61,106 nt of DNA. Source: Novosphingobium resinovorum. Its GTDB lineage: Bacteria; Pseudomonadota; Alphaproteobacteria; Sphingomonadales; Sphingomonadaceae. The notes under the pieces were generated by a model. The model was not told where the DNA came from and did no database searches. It saw nothing but the letters and a program-made list of their open reading frames with translations. The translations under genes and the position numbers were made by a program. The stretch spans positions 1-61,106 of the forward strand of contig NZ_BSFC01000017.1 of assembly GCF_027922145.1 (NCBI RefSeq), in the 5' to 3' direction. Positions 16,969 through 23,850 of the stretch are shown one piece after another; position 1 is the stretch's first letter; the number at the start of each line of letters is the position of its first letter.

Positions 16969-17397
16969 TTACGGAGGCGGAAGGTCGTGAAGCGTGTCGT
17001 CGCCGAATGGCTGTTCCGGGGCGGGATCGGGCGACAACCGGCTGAGGAGTGTGTCGGCGTGAAGGATCGATCCTGCCGCGCGGGCGGTGTCTGCCCAGAC
17101 CGAGAGACGATGGACGCTCACAAACGCAAGGTCGCATTCGATGCCCATGCCGAAGGGCAGGCGCACCGCGCCGATCTCGCGCAGGCTGAAACAGCCCAGT
17201 TCCGGGCAACCGAACCCGAGGTCGGCAAGGCCGAACAGGGTGTCCTCGTCGGCATAGAGTTCGCTGGCGAGCCATGTCGCGGGGCCGAGCGGATTGAAAA
17301 GGCGCACCACGGGCGCGGGATCGAAGAAGGTGTCGCGGGCGCTCTGCTCGGCGTTGGCGAGCAGCCGCGCGCGCAGCGGATCGGGCAGGATGATCAT
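16969..17397 (-). CDS. DUF2958 domain-containing protein
   Basis: 142 residues from the ATG at 17397, which overlaps the ardC stop by 4 bp (ATGA). The pattern is that of DUF2958: N-terminal ILPDPLRARLLAN, then DPAPVVRLFNPLGPATWLASEL, DEDTLFGLADLGFGCPELG and FGMGIECDLAF. The family is small, cytoplasmic, of unknown function and nearly always linked to ArdC-type antirestriction genes, as here. Translational coupling suggests made-to-order stoichiometry with ArdC. Confidence 0.88.
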   Translation of the reverse strand: MIILPDPLRARLLANAEQSARDTFFDPAPVVRLFNPLGPATWLASELYADEDTLFGLADLGFGCPELGCFSLREIGAVRLPFGMGIECDLAFVSVHRLSVWADTARAAGSILHADTLLSRLSPDPAPEQPFGDDTLHDLPPP

Positions 17398-18461
17398 GCC
17401 AGCGCCCTCCCCGCTTCGGCCCGGTCCGGACCATTCGCGGGCAAGGCGAATCCCTGCGCGCCGTGCGGCTGAACCGGGGCCAGCGCTTCGGCATCGGCTT
17501 GGGCTTCGGCATGACGGGCGAGCAGCCAGTCGGCGGCCTTGCTGGCGGCGCTGGCCGCCCGGAAGATCGCCCGGCTGTCCTCGCGCAGCACCGCGATCCA
17601 CGCACCGAGATAATCGGCATGCCGCACGGTGGGGACGATGCCCAGCGCCGCGCACAGGAAGGCCGAACCCATTTCGGCGACCAGTTCCTCGCGCGCGTAG
17701 TCCTTCGAACCGAATGGATTGGTGAGGTCGCGGCCCAGCCGTGAAGCATGGCCGGTGGCGTGCGTCAGCTCGTGGAGGCAGGTGCGGTAATAGTTGACCT
17801 GCTCGTGGAAGGCAGGCTGCGGCGGCACCTGAACATAGTCCGCGCCGGGGGCGTAGAACGCCTTGTCGCCGCCGATGCGCAAGTCCACCCCGCTAGCGGC
17901 GATGACGCGTTCGGCGAGCGGGATGATCTCGCGTTCGGGCAGAGGGGCGGAATCGCTGCCGGGCAGGCTAGCCAGCCCCTCGACCTGTGCGATGTTGAAG
18001 ACGGTGAAGCGCTTGAGGAAGGGCACCATGCGGGCGTCCTCGCCGGTGTCGCGCGCGCGCTGCTTCTCGGCCTCCGGGGTGAAGCGGTCGGCATAGACGA
18101 CCGTGGTGCCGTGCTCGCCCTTGCGGACCGCGCCGCCCGCCTGCTGCGCCTGCCGGAAGGTCAGCCAGCCCTGCGAGGGCCAGCCGTGCTCGATGACCGC
18201 GCCCCACAGGATCAGCACGTTGATACCGGAGTAGTTTCTCCCGGTGACGGCGTTGCGCGGAAGGCCGGGAGCCGGCGTCGTCGATGCTTCGCCCCGGACA
18301 CTGGCCCAAGGCTGGACCCACGGAAGGCACCCTTCCTCCATCTGCGCGACGATGCGCCGCGTGACTTCCTCGTAAAGATCGGCCCGCTCGCCGCCCGAAC
18401 GGCGCTTGCGACATGGAGCCGACGACCGGGCCCCATCCGGAACCTCTCGACAATTGGACAT
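17394..18461 (-). CDS. ardC: ArdC-like antirestriction protein (ssDNA-binding domain plus zinc metallopeptidase)
   Basis: 355 residues from the ATG at 18461, chosen because AGGAGG lies 6 nt upstream; the frame continues upstream but is Gly/Pro junk. The N-terminal ArdC domain (DLYEEVTRRIVAQMEEG, NAVTGRNYSGIN, WLTFRQAQQAGG, VRKGEHGTTVVY) is followed by a metallopeptidase domain with HELTHATGH, zinc ligands H230 and H234 and glutamate E231. ArdC proteins bind the incoming single strand and protect it from host restriction during establishment; they are commonly expressed early in transconjugants. Coupled to DUF2958. Confidence 0.92.
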   Translation of the reverse strand: MSNCREVPDGARSSAPCRKRRSGGERADLYEEVTRRIVAQMEEGCLPWVQPWASVRGEASTTPAPGLPRNAVTGRNYSGINVLILWGAVIEHGWPSQGWLTFRQAQQAGGAVRKGEHGTTVVYADRFTPEAEKQRARDTGEDARMVPFLKRFTVFNIAQVEGLASLPGSDSAPLPEREIIPLAERVIAASGVDLRIGGDKAFYAPGADYVQVPPQPAFHEQVNYYRTCLHELTHATGHASRLGRDLTNPFGSKDYAREELVAEMGSAFLCAALGIVPTVRHADYLGAWIAVLREDSRAIFRAASAASKAADWLLARHAEAQADAEALAPVQPHGAQGFALPANGPDRAEAGRALA

Positions 18462-19080
18462 GGCTAACCTCCTGCCCCGCCCCAAACCACCATGGCCTCC
18501 CCCGGCGGAGCGGGGGTGGGCGGCACCAGCGACCGGAAGAGGCCCGCCGCCAAGCGGCGCCGCGCATCCCAGCCGCCCCCGCAAGCGCAGCGGCGGGGCG
18601 GCGCAGGACCGTAACGGCAGTGAAGGAGCCGGCCCCTGAGGGCCGGCTTGCCGGCGACGCGGGCGGGCCTAGAAGGGAGCGCGCCCACCCGCGCTCCGCC
18701 CGGGAGGCCGCCAACCGACGCCGCGCGCGATGAGCGCGCGTCCGCTCCCGGGCGGGCAAGGCCCGCACGACCAGCGCCATGCGATCGTCACCGGCAGGCC
18801 GGAAACCGCGGCAGCGGGATCCGGGGCCGGCGCGCGGCGACACGGGCGGTCAGCCCGCCGCGCGCAAGGCCTAGAGCGCGGTCGCGGCAAAGCCGCGAGG
18901 CGCCCCACTCACGCAAGACATTTACCGGGGCCCGATGCAGGGCAAAGCAGTCTGGCGCATCGCCTCGCGCTTCGCCATCATGGTGCCCGCAACCGCGGCG
19001 AATGCGCGGCAAAAGACAAGTCGGTTCGGATCGAACCGGGAGAGGACGTGCCAGCCGAAAGCGCGAGACAGCGAGGTACG
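18462..19080. other. Divergent intergenic region, about 620 bp, with strong hairpins
   Basis: Lies between leftward ardC and the rightward HTH/alpha-CTD-like gene, so it must carry both promoters. Two perfect hairpins stand out: GCCGGCCC-CTGA-GGGCCGGC at 18628-18647 and TCGCGGC-AAA-GCCGCGA at 18882-18898. Very high GC makes many frames open, none with a ribosome site and a recognisable product. ArdC genes elsewhere can be driven by single-stranded promoters in the leading region; the hairpins make that worth testing here. Confidence 0.4.
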
Positions 19081-19494
19081 ATGGCGATGCAGAGCAGGAA
19101 CCATAACCAGGCGCAGATCGCCGCAGGCAGCGAGCGCCGGGACCGGATATCGCGGTTGCGCAGCGAAGGATGGACCTTCAAGCGCATAGCGGCCGAACTG
19201 CACATCAGCCAGTCGCGGGCGGCCCAGATCCACAAACGGGCGGTCGAACTGGACGAACAGGCAAGCAGGACGATCCCGGCCCACCGGATCACGCGGCAAA
19301 CCCCGATCGAGATACTGCCTTTGAGCATTCGCACCAGCAGCGCCCTGCTCAACGGGGGCTATCGGATTTTCGGCGATCTCCTGCCGTTCGACCGCGCCAG
19401 GCAGCGCCAGGTGCTGGGGCTTCTCAATTTCGGCCGCGCATGCCTCGACGAGCTTGCGGACCTCATGACTGCGACAGAGCCGGTGCACGAATGA
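19081..19494 (+). CDS. HTH protein fused to an RNA polymerase alpha-CTD-like domain
   Basis: 137 residues from the ATG at 19081 (GAGG upstream; ATG 19087 is an alternative). Residues ~20-55 form an HTH (DRISRLRSEGWTFKRIAAELHISQSRAAQI). Residues ~74-130 match the RNA polymerase alpha C-terminal domain in order: ILPLSIRTSSALLNGGYRIFGDLL, a short linker, then LLNFGRACLDELADLM, which parallels alpha's LxLTVRSxNCLKxxxIxxIGDL...NLGKKSLxEIKxxL. An alpha-CTD-like fold could bind DNA or contact sigma or activators. It is first in the rightward run that leads into the lasso cluster. Domain calls are good; the biological role is inferred. Confidence 0.75.
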   Translation: MAMQSRNHNQAQIAAGSERRDRISRLRSEGWTFKRIAAELHISQSRAAQIHKRAVELDEQASRTIPAHRITRQTPIEILPLSIRTSSALLNGGYRIFGDLLPFDRARQRQVLGLLNFGRACLDELADLMTATEPVHE

Positions 19495-19831
19495 CGGCTA
19501 TCTTGGCGCGGCAATGCCACCCATATCTTCCGGCGGCACCATAGACGTCCACCATCGCCTCCCTGAGATGCCTGCGGGGATCCCGATCGCGACAAAGGCG
19601 TGACAATGCGGTCGAACGCCATCTATCCTCTGACTCGATAGGGGAATGTACCGGACGACCATAAGTCCGTCAGGACGCGCCGGTGCTCGACAGAGGATGG
19701 CTGAAGGCCACGTACGATCCGCAGTCATTGCAGGGAAGCGCCATTGGTGACCAGGAATCGCAAGCCATTGAGAAGCGCACGACGGGCCCGCGTGCACTTC
19801 GACGAGCACGTCACCGGCGAGGGGCGCCCCG
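19495..19831. other. Intergenic stretch of 337 bp
   Basis: Between the HTH/alpha-CTD-like gene and the LuxR-type gene. It should contain the LuxR gene promoter; GAGGGG at 19820-19825 is that gene's ribosome site. A weak CTATC/GATAG repeat occurs near 19622-19641. Nothing else stands out. Confidence 0.4.
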
Positions 19832-20308
19832 ATGCCCGATAGGAAGAAACGCGATTTCGAACGGCTGACACCGCGGCAACGCGAATGCCTGAGGATGGTC
19901 TACGATCGCCTGGTGTCCAAGGAGATCGCCGAAAAGCTGGGCATCAGCTCCAACACCGTGGATACGTATCTCACGGAAGCGATCGCCATCCTCGGAGCGA
20001 GGAATCGACGCCACGCCGCAGCGCTGTTCCATGAATATGAAGCCGGTCAAACGACCCCCCGGAAATTCGAACTCGAATCTTCGCGGGTCGTGGAACCCCT
20101 TGTTTTCGAGACACAAGAGGGGCGGGGAGCACAGATCCTGGGATCGCTCGATCTGCTTCCCCTTCGCAACAAGGGAAACAACGGCAATGACCTCAACGCA
20201 AACCACCGTATCTTCTGGAGCGCCCAGCTGGGTGTCGCCCTCGCCATCGGCTTCGGCATGCTCGTCGTCGGCCTCGAGGTCGTCTCCCGACTGCTCGGAC
20301 CGCAGTGA
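19832..20308 (+). CDS. LuxR-type HTH regulator with C-terminal membrane anchor
   Basis: 158 residues. The N-terminal LuxR HTH is at about 10-70: LTPRQRECLRMVYDRLVSKEIAEKLGISSNTVDTYLTEAI, closely matching the GerE pattern. A ~60-residue linker follows, and a single hydrophobic segment near the C-terminus (LGVALAIGFGMLVVGLEVV) would anchor it in the inner membrane. There is no autoinducer or receiver domain, so it is not a classical quorum or response regulator. GAGGGG precedes the ATG by 6 nt. The membrane anchor hints at one-component signalling from the membrane next to the lasso regulon. Confidence 0.8.
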   Translation: MPDRKKRDFERLTPRQRECLRMVYDRLVSKEIAEKLGISSNTVDTYLTEAIAILGARNRRHAAALFHEYEAGQTTPRKFELESSRVVEPLVFETQEGRGAQILGSLDLLPLRNKGNNGNDLNANHRIFWSAQLGVALAIGFGMLVVGLEVVSRLLGPQ

Positions 20309-20330
20309 GCGCACGGTTCCGTTCGTCGAT

Positions 20331-20642
20331 GTGCTGGTCAGCGAGCTGCATGCCTACGAGAGATTGCTGCAGTCGCTGTACGCCAAGGGAGGCGAGCTCG
20401 CCTGCGCCGCCATTGCGGCGCAGGCGGGTCACAACGTCTCGCCGATTGCCGGGCACCAGATCCTGGCGTCTATCAGCAACGCCCAGTTGATGGTTTCGTC
20501 CGCGCTCGGTCACATGGCGGACGGTCACCGGCAGCTCGAGACGCTGGGCCGCAAGATGGGCCTCGACGTCACCGCCTTCGGGGACGTCCTCAAGCCGCCA
20601 TCCGAAGGTGCTGCACGAGGTCTAGCAGGTATCGCCGCATGA
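20331..20642 (+). CDS. Small helical hypothetical protein downstream of the LuxR-type gene
   Basis: About 103 residues from a GTG at 20331; the frame is open further upstream within the luxR-like gene, so the start is uncertain. The content is helical: SELHAYERLLQSLYAKGGELACAAIAAQAGH, then HQILASISNAQLMVSSALGHMADGHRQLETLGRKMG. I do not recognise a family. It begins 22 bp after the LuxR-type stop and is followed closely by a membrane-protein gene, so the three may form an operon. Confidence 0.5.
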   Translation: MLVSELHAYERLLQSLYAKGGELACAAIAAQAGHNVSPIAGHQILASISNAQLMVSSALGHMADGHRQLETLGRKMGLDVTAFGDVLKPPSEGAARGLAGIAA

Positions 20643-20676
20643 TCGCCGGCATGACGACGAGGCACGGGAGCCCGGC

Positions 20677-21153
20677 TTGACAGGCATCGTGGTCTTCGCC
20701 GCGATGATGGTCGCCTTGGCGGTCCAAGCTGCACTGCGGGGAGGCGCGCCCGAACGGATCGCGGCTACCTCCCTAGCAGCGGCGGCACTCGTGACCTGGT
20801 TCGCCAACGGTGACACTGCCTCGACCTTCACGCAGGTACGATGGGACATTCTCTGGATCGACGCTGGCCTGTTGTGTGTGCTTCTGGCCGTCGCGCTGAC
20901 CGCCGACCGATTTTGGCCGATGTGGATAGCGGCCTTCCAACTCGTCACGGTCGCGGGGCACGGGGCCCGAGGATATGCGCCCGATATCCTGCCATCGGTC
21001 TACTGGTGGCTTCTGGGCAAGACCTGCTATCCGATGATGGCGCTGCTGTGCATCGGCATCGAGCGGCACCAGCGGCGACTGCGTGAAGGGCTGCCGGAGT
21101 TCGCCTGGACCAGGCACCGCCATCACATCGAAGGTGGCGAAGCAGGCCGGTGA
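20677..21153 (+). CDS. Integral membrane protein, about four TM helices, unknown function
   Basis: 158 residues from a TTG at 20677 with GGGAG 5 nt upstream. Hydrophobic segments are at about 2-20 (IVVFAAMMVALAVQAAL), 29-46 (ATSLAAAALVTWFAN), 58-78 (ILWIDAGLLCVLLAVALTA) and 82-95 plus 110-127 (WWLLGKTCYPMMALLCI), with a basic cytoplasmic tail rich in Arg/His. No known family. Its position after the membrane-anchored LuxR-type protein suggests a sensory partner or an immunity-like role near the lasso cluster, which is only a guess. Confidence 0.65.
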   Translation: MTGIVVFAAMMVALAVQAALRGGAPERIAATSLAAAALVTWFANGDTASTFTQVRWDILWIDAGLLCVLLAVALTADRFWPMWIAAFQLVTVAGHGARGYAPDILPSVYWWLLGKTCYPMMALLCIGIERHQRRLREGLPEFAWTRHRHHIEGGEAGR

Positions 21154-21299
21154 CACCGGCCAGTTGGCTGCCGACTGTTTTCCGCAACACATGAAGCCGA
21201 GAAGCCCGTGTCGCACGGTGATCAGACGATGCACGGCCAATGCCGATCGCGCTTCGGCATGCGCGCCGCAACCTCCAGCGCCATTTAGGAGCAGTGAAC

Positions 21300-21548
21300 A
21301 TGGGAAACTCGAACCCGCCGGCAGCCGGCACCGCCTCAACACAGCAGCTTGCCCGGGTACGCTTGGTCCATACCTCGCAGTGGCGGCTCGGTGCCAACCC
21401 GCGCGGCGCGCATGTGAGGACGCCGATTCGAACGCTGCTTAATCGGGGACCACGGTCGCACGCGAACTTCCGGTGTCTCTGGTCGGTTTGCTCCCTCGGG
21501 CCCGATTGGCGGCTCAAGCCCGATCGGCCGGACGGGATGGTGCGATGA
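21300..21548 (+). CDS. Small basic ORF translationally coupled to the MarR-like gene
   Basis: 82 residues. GGAG lies 8 nt before the ATG at 21300, and its stop overlaps the next gene's ATG (ATGA, 21545-21548). The product is basic, Arg-rich and has two cysteines (FRCLWSVCSLG). No family is recognised. The ribosome site and the stop-start overlap support translation; the lack of any recognisable fold argues for caution, and it may be a leader ORF that controls the MarR-like gene. Confidence 0.35.
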   Translation: MGNSNPPAAGTASTQQLARVRLVHTSQWRLGANPRGAHVRTPIRTLLNRGPRSHANFRCLWSVCSLGPDWRLKPDRPDGMVR

Positions 21549-21925
21549 CGACGCGAGCGGGGCGCCCATGCTCAAGGCGCGCGCTCGGGAAGACCTCGGC
21601 GGCAAAGCTGCTTTGCGAGGTCCATCGAACGGTAGAGGCCCATCTGGGCCGGGAACTGTTCTCTTCACCCGCCCTGGAGATGATCCTGGATCTCTACGCC
21701 CGCGACGAGAAGCGCCCCATATCCCTCAAGACTCTCTGCGGCGCGGCAAGCGCACCCACGCGAACGGCCCTGTTCACCATCAACCGCCTCGTCGAGCATC
21801 GCATCCTTGCCCGTCATCCCGACGCCAGCGATGGCCGGCGCACGAACGTCGAACTGACTACAGCAGGGCATCGCATGCTGGACGATTGTCTCGCGCAGAT
21901 CCTGAAGATCATCGGCAAGGATTGA
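21545..21925 (+). CDS. MarR-like winged-HTH regulator
   Basis: 126 residues from the ATG at 21545. The C-terminal ~95 residues form a winged helix: SPALEMILDLYARDEKRPISLKTLCGAASAPTRTALFTINRLVEHRILARHPDASDGRRTNVELTTAGHRML, with the wing DASDGRRTNVELT typical of MarR. The dimerisation helices are short, so it may be a compact relative. It lies about 240 bp upstream of the sigma gene; a perfect 22-bp palindrome in that gap is a candidate binding site. Likely regulator of the sigma/FecR/receptor arm (inference). Confidence 0.75.
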   Translation: MTTRAGRPCSRRALGKTSAAKLLCEVHRTVEAHLGRELFSSPALEMILDLYARDEKRPISLKTLCGAASAPTRTALFTINRLVEHRILARHPDASDGRRTNVELTTAGHRMLDDCLAQILKIIGKD

Positions 21926-22127
21926 CTGCCCTGCCACTCACTTGATGTTGCGCCGGGCGGCTATGTCCTGCAAAGTATGTCCACGGTCTGAGCATTGCCG
22001 GCAGCCAGACCGCGGAATAGCCCGCCTTACGCATTATGAGCGTCCATCCATAACGGTCGGACGAGAGCATCGGCCCAGCTCCGGCATCTTCGGATGGTCC
22101 GCTCATGATTTTCTGCGCCCTTCTCGA

Positions 22128-22149
22128 GCGATCGGCTATAGCCGATCGC
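22128..22149. promoter_or_regulatory. Perfect 22-bp palindrome upstream of the sigma gene (candidate operator)
   Basis: Half-site GCGATCGGCTA followed by its exact complement TAGCCGATCGC. It ends 19 bp before the GTG of the ECF sigma gene and sits downstream of the MarR-like gene. Length and symmetry fit a dimeric HTH operator (MarR or LuxR type). Binding partner unknown. Confidence 0.6.
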
Positions 22150-22168
22150 CTTTCCAGACATTGATCCC

Positions 22169-22699
22169 GTGCCCGATCCCGGCGACGGTGCACAGGATGC
22201 ACACTGCGCGAGCGACCGGCAGCTCGAGGACGTCTATCGGTTGCAGGCGCCCGGCCTCGCCCGATATTTCCGCGCGAGATTCCGGGGGCAGGAAGATCCG
22301 GAGGACATGGTCCAGGATCTCTTTGCCCGGTTGGCCGCCGGGCGTCCGCTACAGGAGCTGCGAAACCCTCAGGCCTACCTCAGGCGCATCTTGCGCAACT
22401 ATCTCATCGACAGGAACCGGCGCGAACGGCGGGCTCCGGCCATGCTGCCGCTGGACGGGATCGAGCCCGCTGTACCTCCGAGCCAGTCGCATGCGATCGA
22501 GGTGATGCAACTGCAGGACCGCTACCGGGCCGGTGTCGAGGCGCTCGCGCCGCGCACCCGCGAGGTGTTCCTGATGCACCGCGTCGAGGAAATCAGCGTC
22601 AAGGCAATTGCAGATCAGCTCGAGATCAGCTCCAGAACCGTCGAATGGCATCTGGCCCAGGCGATCATGAAGATCGGCGAGATATTGGAACGCGAATGA
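22169..22699 (+). CDS. ECF (FecI-type) RNA polymerase sigma factor
   Basis: 176 residues from a GTG at 22169. Sigma region 2 is at about 25-90 (YRLQAPGLARYFRARFRGQEDPEDMVQDLFARL, RNPQAYLRRILRNYLIDRNRR) and region 4 at about 115-170 (LAPRTREVFLMHRVEEISVKAIADQLEISSRTVEWHLAQAI). Region 3 is absent, as in ECF factors. It overlaps the fecR-type gene by 4 bp (ATGA), the standard sigma/anti-sigma coupling, and lies upstream of a TonB-dependent receptor with an STN domain, so it should respond to a ligand bound at that receptor. In lasso clusters of this type the ligand is probably the peptide itself. Confidence 0.93.
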   Translation: MPDPGDGAQDAHCASDRQLEDVYRLQAPGLARYFRARFRGQEDPEDMVQDLFARLAAGRPLQELRNPQAYLRRILRNYLIDRNRRERRAPAMLPLDGIEPAVPPSQSHAIEVMQLQDRYRAGVEALAPRTREVFLMHRVEEISVKAIADQLEISSRTVEWHLAQAIMKIGEILERE

Positions 22700-23769
22700 C
22701 CCAGGATCCCTCATCGCAAGGCCAGAACGGCGAAACGCTGGAGGAAGAGGCTGCTTACTGGTTCTCGCGCATGCGCGGCCCCGAAGCCGAACAGCATACC
22801 GCCGAATTCGAGAACTGGCTGGCGCGCGGCGCATTGCACCGGGCAGCGTACAATCGCGCGGGCGAGATCTTCGCGCTAGGAAAGTTCCTTTCTGCCGCGA
22901 ATGCGCGCGATGCGAGCGCACAAACTCTCGAACCTGCCGAGGAGCCCGGTCAGTCGATCCGGCAACGCCGAACAACTCGCTGGGCGGTCACGGTGATGAC
23001 CGTGTTGCTGGCGGCGGCCACCGCGTGGCTTGTGCTGCAGCATTTCGACGCTCCAGGTTCCGGCGCCAATCTCCCACTGGCGGCACAGCGGCCTGCTCCG
23101 GGCAGTCTTGTCCTGGCGACAGAGAGCGGGCAGCGGCTTATCCAGTCGCTGTCGGACGGCTCGGTGGTTACGCTTGAGGCGGGCAGCCGATTGCTGGTGA
23201 CGTTCGGTTCAAGCAATCGGATCCTGTCCCTCCAATCGGGAAAGGCGCGTTTCGACGTCGCGCATGAAGTCAGACCTTTCGTGGTGCGGGCCGCTGGCGG
23301 CAGCGTCACCGCGCGCGGCACGGTCTTCGACGTCGCGATCGACAAGGCACACGAAGTCAAAGTTCTGCTCCTGCGCGGGAGCGTGGATGTAGCCTTGCCC
23401 GCGAGCCCGAAAGTCCCTCCCGCGATACGACGTCTGGCACCCGGGCAGACGACCTCATTCGCGGGTCTGCCGGACCCGCCTGCGCTATCGTTCACCGCTG
23501 CGGCCGGTCCCTTCCCGACTGGCGAAGAACCTCGTGACACCGGACCTGTCATGGACTTCGACAACATCCGCGTCGGAGCGATAATCGACCGCGCCAACCT
23601 GGCAGGCGGCAAGCCGATCAGCCTAGCAGCTGCGGGAATTGCCGAACGAAGAATCTCAGGTCGCTTCAGCTTTTCGGATTCAGGAAGCATCGCCGAGCGG
23701 ATCGCCCTGATGTTCGACCTGCGCGTGGACCATTCCGACCCTTCGAGGATCGTGCTTCACCAACGATAG
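22696..23769 (+). CDS. FecR-type transmembrane anti-sigma regulator
   Basis: 357 residues from the ATG at 22696, which overlaps the sigma stop; an upstream in-frame ATG inside the sigma gene is disfavoured. The N-terminal DUF4880-like part (EEEAAYWFSRMRGPEAEQHTAEFENWLARGALHRAAYNRA) would hold sigma, then one TM segment at about 97-116 (WAVTVMTVLLAAATAWLVL), then the periplasmic FecR domain (DGSVVTLEAGSRL...SGKARFDV...VTARGTVFDV) and a C-terminal secretin/STN-like domain (ISGRFSFSDSGSIAERIALMFDLRV). It relays receptor occupancy to the sigma factor across the inner membrane. A TGCGAA-AAAA-TTCGCA hairpin follows 9 bp after the stop. Confidence 0.9.
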   Translation: MTQDPSSQGQNGETLEEEAAYWFSRMRGPEAEQHTAEFENWLARGALHRAAYNRAGEIFALGKFLSAANARDASAQTLEPAEEPGQSIRQRRTTRWAVTVMTVLLAAATAWLVLQHFDAPGSGANLPLAAQRPAPGSLVLATESGQRLIQSLSDGSVVTLEAGSRLLVTFGSSNRILSLQSGKARFDVAHEVRPFVVRAAGGSVTARGTVFDVAIDKAHEVKVLLLRGSVDVALPASPKVPPAIRRLAPGQTTSFAGLPDPPALSFTAAAGPFPTGEEPRDTGPVMDFDNIRVGAIIDRANLAGGKPISLAAAGIAERRISGRFSFSDSGSIAERIALMFDLRVDHSDPSRIVLHQR

Positions 23770-23850
23770 ACCGCGCTCTGCGAAAAAATTCGCACCACCA
23801 CCCCGTAGTAGTCCAATCACCCCGTCCATCCCTCTTGTCGGATCCGAACA

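Noticed and set aside
18730..19080. N-terminal extension of the HTH/alpha-CTD-like protein to 18730
   Set aside because: Low-complexity, Arg/Gly-rich sequence with no ribosome site; the fold begins after 19081.
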